Of a stretch of 64,000 nt of DNA, positions 63,901 through 64,000 are shown one piece after another (within the stretch, counting starts at the first letter, position 1; each line of letters opens with the position of its first letter). The notes beneath the pieces are model-generated. The model saw only the letters and a list, made by a program, of their open reading frames with translations. It ran no database searches and had not been told where the DNA came from. Source of the stretch: Flavobacteriaceae bacterium (GTDB lineage: Bacteria; Bacteroidota; Bacteroidia; Flavobacteriales; Flavobacteriaceae). The DNA lies in NCBI GenBank assembly GCA_009886625.1, contig QXZA01000027.1, positions 64,881 to 128,880 on the forward strand. The letters run 5' to 3'. The position numbers and the translations under genes were made by a program.

Positions 63901-64000
63901 CATTACAAATTATATCAGTTGTTGTGAAATTAGCTTGATTAGGTGTAATTGGATTTATAGCTCTAATCGGTCCATCAGATCCTGATATTTCATATTCTTC
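60950..64000 (-). CDS. SprB-repeat adhesin with type IX type-B sorting domain, 3' part (partial)
   Basis: The frame is open to the right edge, so the gene starts beyond 64000; 1016 residues are visible. SprB-type repeats lie at the left end of the visible protein (IICNGQSNGIAITEIAGGTP, then GCNSDETGSIELQLSGGSQP and others). A PKD-type module follows (FRDESEGEFSRLEWNFGDNS), and the last 110 residues are the gliding-motility/T9SS type-B C-terminal domain (YVPNVFTPNNDCLNDYF, FNVFDNRGNLIYS, LGWDGNGFDGL). It is expected to be exported by type IX secretion and displayed on the surface, with the SprF-like protein as partner. Confidence 0.9.
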   Translation of the reverse strand, partial: EEYEISGSDGPIRAINPITPNQANFTTTDIICNGQSNGIAITEIAGGTPPYSYSINGSAYNSPGEGFTPLTSVVTITSINSITGSITTSIVSYTSQQLNIDNLSGGTYNIKVKDSNGCVDGGGLPVELDLGSFTINEPDLLEVELNSTTTTAVDCTNNIKGSLGINISGGTTSPTGYSILWQLTDTDGSVIYKRTTRSQLPNGDPNPSGLTINDLDYAGDYTVIVTDAGGCIITKQITLENGSTATAPFEVGSPIITQPGCNSDETGSIELQLSGGSQPYDIKWYRLAVASDNALSLTSTQTGTPSATVASETIIFSDGGYVSMNKDGFYIIDNLEPGKYKAIIKDNTSCEIFTKSGVIKSSTFNMVKQKVFNREVLDCESGIVEADFSFRLTGTSLAYNIFLDGELVYGGSPSGSSSATVVSPTFASSIIKSGSSFIIRGLSEGRHIVEAQDSTNTNCSLDYAFDIETYVPITFEGETEFEFDICENGFPFELDTTNIIGGNPIIDDNDNVIYNLRWTYTPSDPNQPGSSFLGRTSFEAGRGTYQLIISDGTCESEPIDFVFSGDVNVLSIGGLLSDANGSLTPVQGVSCELGARDGRISIDIVGGQEPYDISWEIFDASNPRLTPVSSTISGTTNQVSPWRPLDGSYPGLDNFDGFSTLNELPAGLYRYTIRSGSTCPNPIDTPFNYLRDVISVDDDTTLVITDGPFVDYKLCEGLPGLIILDAVNNSETNSALNFFYIDTNGTEDIGDDGQPVALNGNTTKLDEDTYQILIDAPFEYGKIVITTDQGCGVEAEFNLALGDPFFSYTSPSFEQVNEIPAREDVTFRDESEGEFSRLEWNFGDNSESIILDVSGTSSGVTQVNHSYGNSGTYYPTLTIYNEIGCFESVTNPITIGRGYSIYVPNVFTPNNDCLNDYFRPLFTGFESLIFNVFDNRGNLIYSEEAQDGSVDRSDCPDSIDSFGNGKSILGWDGNGFDGLTMDAFSPYFVYTIYAVPLNRVTPDQTIERSGIFTILK

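Overview
The window is about 64 kb of AT-rich DNA from a member of the Bacteroidetes, most likely a marine-type Flavobacteriaceae. The grounds are: Bacteroidetes promoters of the form TTG-N19/20-TAnnTTTG ahead of several genes, a PorP/SprF-family protein next to a SprB-repeat adhesin with a type IX secretion sorting domain, DUF4252, DUF6495 and DUF4199 proteins, HTCS-like sensor architecture, and the flavobacterial core block rplI-rpsR-rpsF. The genus cannot be fixed from the sequence alone. No rRNA, tRNA, insertion sequence, phage or CRISPR array was seen. The region is mostly compact core chromosome with a few accessory patches.

Layout. 1-6.3 kb is a signalling island: the end of a TPR-like gene, an HTCS-like sensor with a SpoIIE/PP2C phosphatase output, and, facing it, an operon of an RsbW-type kinase, a STAS antagonist and a GAF-PAS class IIIb adenylate cyclase. 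6.5-15 kb holds a secreted alpha/beta hydrolase, an MFS transporter, a Tat-exported Gfo/Idh/MocA oxidoreductase, a DEAD-box helicase, a DUF1080 protein and a membrane fatty acid hydroxylase. 15-26 kb is housekeeping: hisS, rplI-rpsR-rpsF, a LytTR regulator with a degenerate receiver, priA, a BrkB-type membrane protein, rlmH, rdgB and purB. 26-28 kb is an ECF sigma / anti-sigma-like / DUF4252 / DUF4252 operon with a candidate ECF-type promoter. 28-35.5 kb has an S41 protease, a TonB receptor behind a cobalamin riboswitch, a DUF6580 membrane protein, carB and rpmH (rpmH is only 52 codons long). 35.6-49.3 kb has a lytic transglycosylase, mtaB, a peptide-binding lipoprotein, rpmE, a glycosyltransferase, a phosphohexomutase, an MsbA-like exporter, a second sigma/anti-sigma-like/sensor-like trio and an RNA m5C methyltransferase. 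49.4-58.7 kb has purL, then a fatty-acid catabolism group (acyl-CoA ligase, MarR regulator with a perfect 32-bp palindrome, acyl-CoA dehydrogenase) and an M28 peptidase. 58.7-64 kb is a gliding/type IX secretion patch: a decayed SprF-like remnant, two YwqK/MORN-like lipoprotein genes, an intact PorP/SprF protein and the 3' part of a large SprB-like adhesin that runs off the right edge.

How the parts work together. In the first island the phosphatase and kinase are expected to set the phosphorylation state of the STAS protein. No cognate sigma factor is present, and the cyclase sits directly downstream of STAS, so the cyclase is a candidate target (inference). The B12 riboswitch should shut off the TonB receptor when cobalamin is plentiful. 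The MarR palindrome next to its own promoter suggests autoregulation and control of the acyl-CoA dehydrogenase. The SprB-like adhesin and the SprF-like protein overlap by 4 nt, the usual arrangement for a secreted adhesin and its dedicated membrane partner.

Window-wide patterns: several genes have a TAnnTTTG element so close to the start codon that their mRNAs should be leaderless, and seven of eleven tail-to-tail gene pairs overlap at their stop codons, four of them by exactly 4 nt. These point to strong compaction.
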